Shown here: in pieces, positions 7,059 through 13,899 of the stretch
Layout of the letters: each line of letters starts with the position of its first letter
How positions within the stretch are numbered: the stretch's first letter is position 1
Source: Bacteroidales bacterium UBA6117
Lineage (GTDB): Bacteria; Bacteroidota; Bacteroidia; Bacteroidales; VadinHA17
Assembly (NCBI GenBank): GCA_002428385.1
Contig: DIWB01000004.1
Location: forward strand, 1 to 14,372
Length of the DNA stretch: 14,372 nucleotides
Direction of reading: 5' to 3'
The notes under the pieces: model-generated
Told to the model about the DNA's origin: nothing
Seen by the model: the letters and a program-made list of their open reading frames with translations, nothing else
Database searches by the model: none
Position numbers and translations under genes: made by a program

Positions 7059-9785
7059 ATGTCGAAAGTAAAAAGAGTTTATTCCTTTGGCAATAAGACT
7101 GCAGAGGGTAAAGCAGATATGAAGAATCTACTTGGCGGCAAGGGAGCCAATCTCGCTGAGATGTGCCTCCTGGGGCTGCCCGTTCCAGCCGGTTTCACTA
7201 TCACGACCGATGCCTGCAATGAATATTATTCAAACGATTGCACTCTTCCCACAGAGTTGATGCCCGAAGTTTGGGCTGCTATGAAGCTGACCGAAAAAAC
7301 TATGGGAATGAAGTACGGAGATCCGGAAAATGCATTGCTGGTTTCATGCCGCTCAGGCGCTCGCAGTTCGATGCCGGGTATGATGGATACAGTTCTTAAT
7401 ATCGGGCTTTGCACAGCTACAATTCCCGGTTTCCTGAAAAAGACCAATAATCCCCGTTTTGTATGGGATTCCTACCGTCGTCTTATCATGATGTACGCCG
7501 ATGTCGTTATGGAAAAAGCTGAAGGTATTGAGCCTGCAGAAGGCAAAGGTATCCGTAAACAACTTGACGAAATGCTTGACCAGTTCAAGAAAAGCAAAGG
7601 TTACCATTCAGATACCGACATTTCAGCCGAAGAGTTAAAAGACCTCGCCGAGAAATTCAAGAAGAAGATCAGGCAGGCGCTTGGCAAACCCTTCCCTGAT
7701 GATGCAAAAGAACAGCTTGAAGGAAGTATCAAGGCCGTATTCAAGAGCTGGAACGGCAAGAAAGCTGTTTCGTACCGCCGTATTGAAGGTATCCCGGATA
7801 GTTGGGGCACAGCTGTTAACGTTCAGGCAATGGTATTCGGAAACATGGGCGACTCATCGGCCACCGGTGTTGCTTTCACACGTAACCCCGCAACCGGAGA
7901 GAACCTGTTCTATGGAGAATGGCTTGTAAATGCACAGGGTGAAGACGTAGTGGCAGGTATCCGCACGCCCAGCCCTCTCAACAACGCTACCAAGAATGAG
8001 CAGAACAAGCATCTGCACAGCATGGAAGAAGTCATGCCGAAGACATACAAGGAACTGGTTGATATCCGCAATATTCTGGAGAAGAACTTCCACGATATGC
8101 TCGATATCGAATTTACCATCCAGGAAAACAAACTGTTCATGCTCCAGTGCCGTGTCGGAAAAAGGACTGGTACCGCAGCCGTCAATATGGCTATGGACAT
8201 GATAAAAGAAAAACTCATTGACGAGAAGACCGCTGTTCTGCGTGTTGATGCTTCACAGCTTGATGAGCTTCTTCACCCGATCTGCGACCCTGAAGCCGAG
8301 AAGAAAGTTAAGCCTATTGCCAAGGGCCTTCCTGCAGGACCAGGTGCAGCAGTCGGAAAAATTGTTTTCACAGCCGAGGATGCAGTTGCATGGACCCGTA
8401 AGGGCCACGACGTTATCATGGTTCGTGAAGAAACCAACCCCGAAGACGTTGAAGGAATGAGAGCCGCAGTAGGTATTCTCACCGCACGCGGAGGAATGAC
8501 ATCACACGCTGCACTCGTTGCACGCGGCTGGGGAAAATGCTGCGTTGTAGGCGCAGGAGCGCTGCATGTGGAAGCTGGCAGCAAGAAGATAAAAGTTGCC
8601 GGAACCGACATCGTCCTCAAGGAAGGTGATGTGATAACAATCAACGGAACCAAGGGAAATGTTTACCCTGGCAGCATCAAACTTATGGATGCTTCTGAGA
8701 ATCCCCGTTTCCAGGCTTTCATGAAGATCGTCGACAAATTCCGCAAGATGGGAGTCCGCACCAACGCCGACACCGCCGAGGATGCAACAGTAGCGCGCGA
8801 TTTCGGCGCCGAAGGTATCGGACTCTTCCGCGTTGAGCACATGTTCTATGGCAAGGGTTCGGAACAGCCTCTGTTCCTCCTGCGCAAGATGATCCTCAGC
8901 TCAACCGAAGCTGAGCGCCGCAAGGCTCTCGGAGAACTCTCCAAATATGTTAAGAAAGATATGAAAGCCACCATGGCAGCCATGGATGGCATGCCGGTTA
9001 CCTTCAGGCTTATCGATCCCCCGCTTCATGAGTTTGTACCTCAGTCAGCTGAAAAGCAGGCCGAACTTGCGAAAGCTCTTGGAATAAAGAAATCAGATAT
9101 CGTGAAACGCGGCGAGGCTCTGCATGAATCCAACCCGATGATGGGTCACCGCGGTGTCCGGCTTGGCATAACTTATCCGGAGGTAACGGAAATGCAGGTT
9201 CAGGCAATGTTCGAAGCTACAGTCGAACTGCTCAGGGAAAAGAAAAATCCCAAACCCGAACTTATGGTTCCGGTTACCTGTGACGTTTCCGAACTGGTTG
9301 TCACTAAAAAAGTTGTGGACGCAATATATGAGGAAGTCCTTAAGAAATCAGGTCTCAAGAAAATCGATTACAAATACGGGACTATGATCGAAATTCCAAG
9401 GGCAACCCTGCTTGCCGACAAGATGGCAGAATCAGCCGACTTCTTCTCCTTCGGAACAAACGACCTTACACAGATGACTTTCGGATTCAGCCGTGACGAT
9501 ATCGGCGGGTTCCTGCACGATTATCTCGACAAGAAAATGCTTGCAAACGACCCGTTCCAGACAATCGATCAGGAAGGCGTAGGCCAGCTCATCACCATGT
9601 CGGTCCAGAAAGGACGCGCAACAAAGCCCGAACTGAAGATCGGAATCTGCGGCGAACAGGGCGGCGATCCTGCTTCAGTGGAGTTCTGCTTCAAAAACGG
9701 ACTTACCTATGTAAGCTGCAGCCCGTTCAGGGTTCCGATCGCAAGACTTGCTGCTGCACAGGCATCTATCAAATTCGGGAAATAA
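7059..9785 (+). CDS. ppdK: Pyruvate, phosphate dikinase
   Basis: This enzyme interconverts pyruvate + ATP + Pi and phosphoenolpyruvate + AMP + PPi in the cytoplasm. In anaerobes it can run in the glycolytic direction using PPi or refill PEP. The 908-aa length is slightly above the common 870-890. The N-terminal ATP-grasp nucleotide-binding domain (about 1-380) has LLGGKGANLAEM (24-35) and CRSGARSSMPGMMDT (97-111). The swivelling domain carries the phospho-histidine in GGMTSHAALVARGWG (478-492, His483). The C-terminal TIM barrel binds pyruvate/PEP (FFSFGTNDLTQMTFGFSRDD, then GICGEQGGDP with the conserved Cys at 864). Arginine codons are largely CGC/CGT, unlike the AGG/CGG-rich neighbours, which suggests high expression. 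It appears monocistronic, with a promoter at 6975-7005 and a terminator at 9805-9831. Confidence 0.97.
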   Translation: MSKVKRVYSFGNKTAEGKADMKNLLGGKGANLAEMCLLGLPVPAGFTITTDACNEYYSNDCTLPTELMPEVWAAMKLTEKTMGMKYGDPENALLVSCRSGARSSMPGMMDTVLNIGLCTATIPGFLKKTNNPRFVWDSYRRLIMMYADVVMEKAEGIEPAEGKGIRKQLDEMLDQFKKSKGYHSDTDISAEELKDLAEKFKKKIRQALGKPFPDDAKEQLEGSIKAVFKSWNGKKAVSYRRIEGIPDSWGTAVNVQAMVFGNMGDSSATGVAFTRNPATGENLFYGEWLVNAQGEDVVAGIRTPSPLNNATKNEQNKHLHSMEEVMPKTYKELVDIRNILEKNFHDMLDIEFTIQENKLFMLQCRVGKRTGTAAVNMAMDMIKEKLIDEKTAVLRVDASQLDELLHPICDPEAEKKVKPIAKGLPAGPGAAVGKIVFTAEDAVAWTRKGHDVIMVREETNPEDVEGMRAAVGILTARGGMTSHAALVARGWGKCCVVGAGALHVEAGSKKIKVAGTDIVLKEGDVITINGTKGNVYPGSIKLMDASENPRFQAFMKIVDKFRKMGVRTNADTAEDATVARDFGAEGIGLFRVEHMFYGKGSEQPLFLLRKMILSSTEAERRKALGELSKYVKKDMKATMAAMDGMPVTFRLIDPPLHEFVPQSAEKQAELAKALGIKKSDIVKRGEALHESNPMMGHRGVRLGITYPEVTEMQVQAMFEATVELLREKKNPKPELMVPVTCDVSELVVTKKVVDAIYEEVLKKSGLKKIDYKYGTMIEIPRATLLADKMAESADFFSFGTNDLTQMTFGFSRDDIGGFLHDYLDKKMLANDPFQTIDQEGVGQLITMSVQKGRATKPELKIGICGEQGGDPASVEFCFKNGLTYVSCSPFRVPIARLAAAQASIKFGK

Positions 9786-9804
9786 GCTGTTTCCCTGAAC
9801 TCAG

Positions 9805-9831
9805 AAAAGGGCATCTCCGGATGCCCTTTTT
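9805..9831 (+). terminator. Intrinsic terminator of ppdK
   Basis: AAAAGGGCATC (9805-9815) and GATGCCCTTTT (9820-9830) form a perfect 11-bp stem with a 4-nt TCCG loop. It is followed by a T-rich tract (TTTTTGTTTTTG) and begins 19 nt after the ppdK stop. The A-run on the left arm also gives a U-run in the opposite direction, but no minus-strand gene ends here. Confidence 0.9.
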
Positions 9832-9857
9832 GTTTTTGATTTTATTTGATACATTTG
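9829..9857 (+). promoter_or_regulatory. Bacteroidota-type promoter for pckA, overlapping the ppdK terminator tail
   Basis: TACATTTG at 9850-9857 exactly matches the -7 consensus TAnnTTTG. A TTTG at 9829-9832 lies 17 nt upstream, slightly closer than the usual spacing of about 19-20, and is part of the terminator T-tract. Transcription would start near 9864, leaving a leader of about 24 nt before the ATG at 9888. Confidence 0.5.
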
Positions 9858-9887
9858 AGTTCAATTTACAACTAAAAACACCCTGTT

Positions 9888-11507
9888 ATGGTATCTGCTG
9901 AGGATCTGAAAAAATACGGAATTGAAACCGTAAAAGAGATTGTTCATAATCCATCGTTCAACACTCTCTTTGCCGAAGAAACATTGCCAGGCCTTACCGG
10001 CTTTGAAAAAGGAATAATAACCCGATCAGGAGCGATATCAGTCGACACCGGTGTCTTCACCGGCCGTTCACCCAGCGACAAATACATTGTTCTCGACGAC
10101 ACCAGCCGCGACACCGTATGGTGGAAATCAGAAAAAGCCAAAGTATCCGATAACAAACCAATCAGCATTGAAATATGGGAACACTGCAGGAAGCTTGCTG
10201 CAAAACAGCTTTCAGAAAAACGTCTTTTCGTTGTTGACTGTTTCTGCGGAGCCAATGAGAATACACGTCTTTCGGTGAGATTCGTTATGGAGGTGGCATG
10301 GCAGGCCCATTTCGTAAAAAACATGTTCATACGGCCGGAGGAGAAGGAACTCGAAGGTTTCAAACCCGACTTCGTGGTTCTGATGGCCTCGAAGACAACC
10401 AACCCCGACTGGAAGAAACAGGGACTTCACTCCGAAAACTTTGTTTTCTTCAACCTGGCAGCCGGTATGGCTGTGATCGGCGGTACATGGTATGGCGGCG
10501 AGATGAAGAAAGGCCTGTTCTCGGTGATGAATTATCACCTCCCGCTGAAAGGAATCGCCTCAATGCACTGCTCTGCCAACGTTGGGAAAAAAGGAGATGT
10601 GGCAATATTCTTCGGGCTTTCGGGAACAGGGAAAACAACCCTTTCAACCGATCCCGACAGGGCACTGATCGGCGACGACGAACATGGCTGGGATGACGAC
10701 GGCATTTTCAACTTCGAAGGAGGCTGCTATGCAAAATGCATCAACCTCAGCAAGAAGAACGAACCCGATATCTACAACGCCATCCGCAGGGATGCCCTGC
10801 TTGAGAACCTGGTCGTACTTTCTGACGGCACAATCGATTTTGCCGACGACTCAAAGACTGAAAACACAAGGGTATCCTATCCCATATACCATATAAATAA
10901 TATAGTAAAGCCCGTTTCAAAGGGAGGCCATGCAAAAAAGGTGATCTTTCTGACTGCCGACACATTCGGGGTACTGCCTCCTGTCAGCCTCCTTAATGAA
11001 GAACAGACAAAATACTATTTCCTCAGCGGCTACACCGCAAAGGTTGCCGGAACTGAAAGAGGTATTGACGAACCTGTTCCGTCTTTCTCAGCCTGCTTCG
11101 GAGCTGCCTTTCTGCTGCTCGACCCGATTATCTATGCCAATGAGCTCACAAAGAAAATGAAGCAGCACGGAGCCGAGGCATGGCTGGTAAACACCGGCTG
11201 GACCGGCGGACCCTACGGCATTGGCAGCAGGATTGACCTTCCAACAACAAGGACCATTATAAACGCTATCCTTGACGATTCAATAAAGAATAATGATTTC
11301 AGAACCCTGCCGGTGTTCAGGCTGAAGATCCCTGAAAAGATAGAAGGCATCAGAGAAGACCTGCTTGATCCTTCCGAAGCATGGGAAACATCTGTTAAAT
11401 GGCGTATTGCCGCTACCGATCTGGCGCTGAAATTCATTAACAACTTCAGCAAGTTCTCATCCAACGAGGAAACAGCAGCCCTTGCCGAATCAGGCCCATC
11501 GCTTTGA
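9888..11507 (+). CDS. pckA: Phosphoenolpyruvate carboxykinase (ATP)
   Basis: This enzyme catalyses oxaloacetate + ATP to PEP + CO2 + ADP, reversibly. In fermenting Bacteroidota it often runs towards oxaloacetate, fixing CO2 and yielding ATP on the route to succinate and propionate. The 539-aa length is typical. Residues aligning with the E. coli enzyme (offset of five) are Arg60 in TGRSPSDKYIV, Lys207 and Lys208 in GGEMKKG, His227 in ASMHCSAN, the kinase-1a P-loop FGLSGTGKTTLS (242-253) with Lys249, and the metal site DDEHGWDDDG with Asp263 and Asp264. The adenine/ribose part (KTENTRVSYPIYHI) is also present. It has its own promoter (9829-9857) downstream of ppdK. No intrinsic terminator is evident after it; instead an octamer repeat array separates it from plsY. 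Confidence 0.97.
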   Translation: MVSAEDLKKYGIETVKEIVHNPSFNTLFAEETLPGLTGFEKGIITRSGAISVDTGVFTGRSPSDKYIVLDDTSRDTVWWKSEKAKVSDNKPISIEIWEHCRKLAAKQLSEKRLFVVDCFCGANENTRLSVRFVMEVAWQAHFVKNMFIRPEEKELEGFKPDFVVLMASKTTNPDWKKQGLHSENFVFFNLAAGMAVIGGTWYGGEMKKGLFSVMNYHLPLKGIASMHCSANVGKKGDVAIFFGLSGTGKTTLSTDPDRALIGDDEHGWDDDGIFNFEGGCYAKCINLSKKNEPDIYNAIRRDALLENLVVLSDGTIDFADDSKTENTRVSYPIYHINNIVKPVSKGGHAKKVIFLTADTFGVLPPVSLLNEEQTKYYFLSGYTAKVAGTERGIDEPVPSFSACFGAAFLLLDPIIYANELTKKMKQHGAEAWLVNTGWTGGPYGIGSRIDLPTTRTIINAILDDSIKNNDFRTLPVFRLKIPEKIEGIREDLLDPSEAWETSVKWRIAATDLALKFINNFSKFSSNEETAALAESGPSL

Positions 11508-11516
11508 AAAACTGAA

Positions 11517-11648
11517 ACTCTGAACCGAGGCGCAGCCGAGCTCGCCGAAGGCAAACTCTGAAACTCTGAAACCCTGAAACCCTGAAACCCTGAAACTCTG
11601 AAACCCTGAAACCCTGAAACTCTGAAACTCTGAAACTCTGAAACCCTA
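11517..11648. repeat. Octanucleotide tandem repeat array (ACYCTGAA) with GC-rich insert
   Basis: Eleven uninterrupted 8-bp units of ACTCTGAA or ACCCTGAA occupy 11555-11642. They vary only at the third base (order T,T,C,C,C,T,C,C,T,T,T), and a decayed unit follows at 11643-11648. An isolated identical unit sits at 11517-11524. The 28 nt between them (11525-11552) are about 79% G+C, unlike the flanks. The array fills the 154-nt gap between pckA and plsY and ends about 14 nt before the plsY ATG. The sequence has no obvious self-complementarity. Read on the minus strand it would encode an FQSFRVSE-like peptide repeat, which I regard as incidental. Confidence 0.95.
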
Positions 11649-11661
11649 ACGCCTCTCTGCC

Positions 11662-12303
11662 ATGAACATCCCCCTCCTTCTTCTGGTCACAGCCCTGGCT
11701 TACCTTATTGGTTCTTTCGCTACTGCAGTGTGGGTAGGAAAGATATTCCACAAGATTGATGTCAGGGAACACGGAAGCGGAAATGCAGGAGCAACAAATG
11801 TAATAAGGGTTCTCGGCTGGAAAACCGGCGTGCCTGTTCTGCTGATAGATGTCCTGAAGGGTTGGGTTGCAGCAATGCTGCCAGTGTTCTTCAATATGGC
11901 TGACCAGGGAAGTGCAATGCTTACAAATTACCAGATCATTGCAGGGCTGGCAACTGTTGTCGGACATATCTATCCGGTTTTTGCCGGATTCCGGGGCGGT
12001 AAGGGAGTAGCAACAATTTTCGGCGTTCTCCTTGCCATTCACCCCCTTGTGACCATTTCGTGCTTCGGGGTATTCCTCTGCGTTTTTCTTATATCAGGCT
12101 ATGTTTCCCTGGGATCGATGACTGCCGGAATTTCTTTCCCCGTTCTTCTTTTCTTCTTCTTCAACACACCTTCGGTTTATCTGAAAATATTTTCGGTGGT
12201 GGTGGCTCTTGCTCTCCTTTTTACACATAGGAAAAACATCAGTCGTCTCCTGAAAGGAGAAGAGTCAAAGCTTATCAAGCCCCGCGCCTCAAAAATTAAA
12301 TGA
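11662..12303 (+). CDS. plsY: Glycerol-3-phosphate acyltransferase PlsY
   Basis: This integral inner-membrane enzyme transfers the acyl group from acyl-phosphate to sn-glycerol-3-phosphate, giving lysophosphatidic acid, the first step of phospholipid synthesis with PlsX. The 213-aa protein has several hydrophobic segments (about 3-25, 54-76, 88-104, 115-150, 155-185). It carries the family motifs HGSGNAGATNVIR (37-49, motif 1, glycerol-3-phosphate/phosphate binding), GHIYPVFAGFRGGKGVAT (101-118, motif 2), and the C-terminal HRKNISRLLKGEE cytoplasmic segment. Motif 1 has Ala where many family members have Pro (GNPGATN), a conservative change also seen in other members. The ATG lies just after the octamer array, and no Shine-Dalgarno sequence is visible. 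It converges on the lemA operon, with 33 nt between the stop codons. Confidence 0.95.
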   Translation: MNIPLLLLVTALAYLIGSFATAVWVGKIFHKIDVREHGSGNAGATNVIRVLGWKTGVPVLLIDVLKGWVAAMLPVFFNMADQGSAMLTNYQIIAGLATVVGHIYPVFAGFRGGKGVATIFGVLLAIHPLVTISCFGVFLCVFLISGYVSLGSMTAGISFPVLLFFFFNTPSVYLKIFSVVVALALLFTHRKNISRLLKGEESKLIKPRASKIK

Positions 12304-12305
12304 TT

Positions 12306-12350
12306 TCAATACTGTTCCAGCAGTTGAATCCTCTTCTCAATTGGTTGCAT
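12306..12350 (-). pseudogene. Possible frameshifted remnant of the M48 peptidase (speculative)
   Basis: In a different frame, overlapping the end of the 88-aa ORF, the minus strand reads MQPIEKRIQLLEQY then stop. The PIEKR followed by LLEQ recalls the stretch that follows the membrane region in HtpX-like M48 proteins (P-L/I-E-R-K, then YNLLEN/Q). It may be a decayed fragment left by a frameshift plus deletion, or chance. The resemblance is short and judged by eye. Confidence 0.2.
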
Positions 12351-12603
12351 TGTTTATTATTGCAGTATGCGAGAACCATGCTATTGCGAACCACACTGCC
12401 ACGCCTATGGAGATCCACGGCACTACGCTCAGAAATGACCGGTTGACGAATGCGAGACCCATCTCCTTGTTCTCCACGCCGAACGACATGATAAGGAAAA
12501 AGAGCCAGGCAAGAGCATAAAAGACAAGAGGGAACATCAGCAGCAATAGAACTGAGTTCACATTGTTTTTTGTTTTCTGGCTCTGTAGTCCGTAATACTT
12601 CAT
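12337..12603 (-). CDS. N-terminal membrane fragment of an HtpX-like M48 peptidase (truncated LemA partner)
   Basis: This 88-aa protein begins MKYYGLQSQKTKNNVNSVLL and has two hydrophobic segments (about 18-40 and 56-78), ending WFAIAWFSHTAIINNATN. The opening (MKY-x-GLQ-Q, -NN-x-x-SVLLL) and the ending (W-F-x-IA-x-F-x-x-x-x-II-x-AT) match what I recall of the N-terminus of the M48 family metallopeptidase that usually follows lemA in Bacteroidota. Those proteins continue for about 230-260 more residues with the zinc motif HExxH. Here a TGA stops the frame at 12337, no peptidase domain follows, and plsY ends 33 nt later. The ATG is 1 nt after the lemA stop (TAGTATG), so translation is coupled. 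It is either a degraded gene or a retained membrane mini-protein. The homology is from memory and not searched. Confidence 0.7.
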   Translation of the reverse strand: MKYYGLQSQKTKNNVNSVLLLLMFPLVFYALAWLFFLIMSFGVENKEMGLAFVNRSFLSVVPWISIGVAVWFAIAWFSHTAIINNATN

Positions 12604-12604
12604 A

Positions 12605-13168
12605 CTAATTGAACTTGATCTGAGGCGGCTGCTCTATCACAGTGCGCTGGTCGCCCAGGTCAAACATCGGCTCCCGCTTGAAGTTGAACAGGGTTGCAAT
12701 AATATTCGAGGGGAACAGCTCAGTAGCAGTGTTGAGTTCCTTGGTGGCTGAGTTGAAAAACCTCCTGGCTGCCGCAATCTTGTTTTCAACGTCGGATATC
12801 TCATTTTGAAGGTCCAGAAAATTCTGGCTGGCTTTGAGATCCGGGTAGTTTTCAACAGCAACCCTTAAACCCTGAAGAGCACTTGTCAGTTTTGTCTCTG
12901 CCTCGATCTTTTCATTTACAGTTGTTGCTTTCATCGCATTTGCACGGGCTTCTGTTATGTTGATAAGCACCTCGCGCTCATGCACCATGTATCCCTTAAC
13001 CGTTTCAACGAGCTGGGGAATGAGATCGTGCCTCTGCTTAAGCTGAACATCCACATCGGCGAATGCCTGCTCCCTGTTATTGCGAAGCTTTACGAGCCTG
13101 TTGTACAAGGATATCGCGAAAAATACCAGAAATACAATGATTGCCAGAATTACCAGTAGTATTGCCAT
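12605..13168 (-). CDS. lemA: LemA family protein
   Basis: This is a 187-aa membrane-anchored protein. Residues 1-22 are a hydrophobic segment (MAILLVILAIIVFLVFFAIS), followed by a long helical coiled domain with the family motifs: YNRLVKLRNNREQAFADVDV (22-41), QLKQRHDLIPQLVETVKGY (42-60), HEREVL, ENYPDLKASQNFLDLQNEIS and IAAARRFFNSATKELNT, ending with FNFKREPMFDL. LemA is usually encoded beside an HtpX-like M48 protease and is thought to work with membrane quality control; its exact role is not settled. The length is typical and no key region is missing. It is co-transcribed with the truncated M48-like ORF 1 nt downstream. It is divergent from rubrerythrin across a 131-nt AT-rich spacer; a near-match -7 box on the minus strand (TAATCTTTG, one extra base) lies at about 13199-13207. 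Confidence 0.93.
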   Translation of the reverse strand: MAILLVILAIIVFLVFFAISLYNRLVKLRNNREQAFADVDVQLKQRHDLIPQLVETVKGYMVHEREVLINITEARANAMKATTVNEKIEAETKLTSALQGLRVAVENYPDLKASQNFLDLQNEISDVENKIAAARRFFNSATKELNTATELFPSNIIATLFNFKREPMFDLGDQRTVIEQPPQIKFN

Positions 13169-13228
13169 TTCTTAATTAATTAGGGTTAATAATTTTCCTC
13201 AAAGATTACAATTTGAAACTAAAGATAG

Positions 13229-13245
13229 ATATTTTTGCTAAATAT
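13229..13245. repeat. Inverted repeat over the rubrerythrin -7 box
   Basis: ATATTT (13229-13234) and AAATAT (13240-13245) form a 6-bp inverted repeat around a 5-nt centre. It covers the candidate -7 box TATTTTTG at 13230-13237. It may be an operator, but the region is AT-rich, so chance is a real alternative. Confidence 0.3.
13230..13237 (+). promoter_or_regulatory. Candidate -7 promoter box for rubrerythrin
   Basis: TATTTTTG is an exact TAnnTTTG match. It would put the transcription start near 13244, with a leader of about 55 AT-rich bases. The only upstream TTTG (13212-13215) is 14 nt away, shorter than the usual spacing, so the promoter is weakly supported or depends on an activator. Confidence 0.4.
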
Positions 13246-13247
13246 TA

Positions 13248-13261
13248 ATATCTGTAGATAT
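13248..13261. promoter_or_regulatory. Inverted repeat downstream of the rubrerythrin -7 box (possible operator)
   Basis: ATATCT-GT-AGATAT is a perfect 6-2-6 dyad placed around +5 to +18 relative to the inferred start. The position suits a repressor or redox regulator site. It does not match a regulator box I can name. Confidence 0.3.
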
Positions 13262-13299
13262 CATAAACATTTAAAGTAATTAAATCAAAACCAAATGAT

Positions 13300-13878
13300 A
13301 TGGAAAAGAGTTTAAAAGGCACAATGACTGAGAAAAACCTTCTCAAGGCTTTTGCAGGTGAATCGCAGGCAAAAAACAGGTACGAATTTGCTGCAAAGGT
13401 GGCAAAGGAGGAAGGTTATGAGCAGATAGCGGGAATATTTATGGAAACAGCTCTTCAGGAGCAGCAGCATGCAAAAAGGTTCTTCTCCTTCCTCGAAGGA
13501 GGAATGGTTGAAATAACCGCAGCCTATCCTGCAGGGAAGACCGGAACAACATCCGAAAATCTCGAAGCCGCAGCTGCAGGTGAACATGAGGAATGGAATG
13601 AACTTTATCCTGAATTTGCAAGGGTTGCAGAAGAAGAAGGATTCAAGAATATCTCCACTGCATTCAAAGCCATCGCCTCAGCAGAGAAAAACCACGAGGA
13701 CAGGTACCGGAAGCTGCTTGGCAACTTAATGAATAACAAGGTGTTCGAACGCGAGGATAAGGTATTCTGGTATTGCAGGAAATGCGGGTATGTCCATTTC
13801 GGAACCAAGGCCCTCAAGAACTGCCCGGCCTGCCTGCATCCGATGGGCTATTTCGAACTCATGGCAGAAAATTATTGA
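13300..13878 (+). CDS. rbr: Rubrerythrin
   Basis: Rubrerythrin is a cytoplasmic non-haem diiron protein that reduces hydrogen peroxide to water, protecting anaerobes from oxygen stress. At 192 aa it is the classic two-domain form. The ferritin-like four-helix domain (about 1-145) has every diiron ligand expected by alignment with the Desulfovibrio protein: Glu21, Glu54, His57 (EQQHAKR), Glu95, Glu98, Glu129 and His132 (AEKNHEDRY). The C-terminal rubredoxin-like domain (about 153-192) has the FeCys4 site CRKCGY (Cys159, Cys162) and CPAC (Cys175, Cys178). The start is the ATG at 13300; no Shine-Dalgarno sequence is evident. The nitroreductase gene follows almost without a gap, suggesting an operon. 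It is divergent from lemA. Confidence 0.96.
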   Translation: MEKSLKGTMTEKNLLKAFAGESQAKNRYEFAAKVAKEEGYEQIAGIFMETALQEQQHAKRFFSFLEGGMVEITAAYPAGKTGTTSENLEAAAAGEHEEWNELYPEFARVAEEEGFKNISTAFKAIASAEKNHEDRYRKLLGNLMNNKVFEREDKVFWYCRKCGYVHFGTKALKNCPACLHPMGYFELMAENY

Positions 13879-13887
13879 TCGATGACC

Positions 13888-13892
13888 GGAGG
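13888..13892 (+). promoter_or_regulatory. Shine-Dalgarno site deciding the nitroreductase start
   Basis: GGAGG lies 7 nt before the ATG at 13900 and lies inside the frame of an earlier ATG at 13882. It favours the start MLELILRRQS, which also fits where nitroreductase proteins usually begin. Confidence 0.65.
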
Positions 13893-13899
13893 AAAAGAG

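Noticed and set aside
11555..11642. CRISPR-like repeated array.
   Set aside because: Units are 8 bp, contiguous, with no spacers and no cas genes nearby. It is a tandem repeat.
11446..12042. A minus-strand 198-aa ORF with an FQGFRVSE-type repeat.
   Set aside because: It is antisense to plsY and pckA ends, and its repeat comes from the octamer array. Its other part has no recognisable domain. The strong PlsY motifs on the plus strand explain the DNA.
12304..12336. Bidirectional terminator between convergent plsY and the M48-like stub.
   Set aside because: The 33-nt gap has no stable stem followed by a T-run on either strand that I could see.
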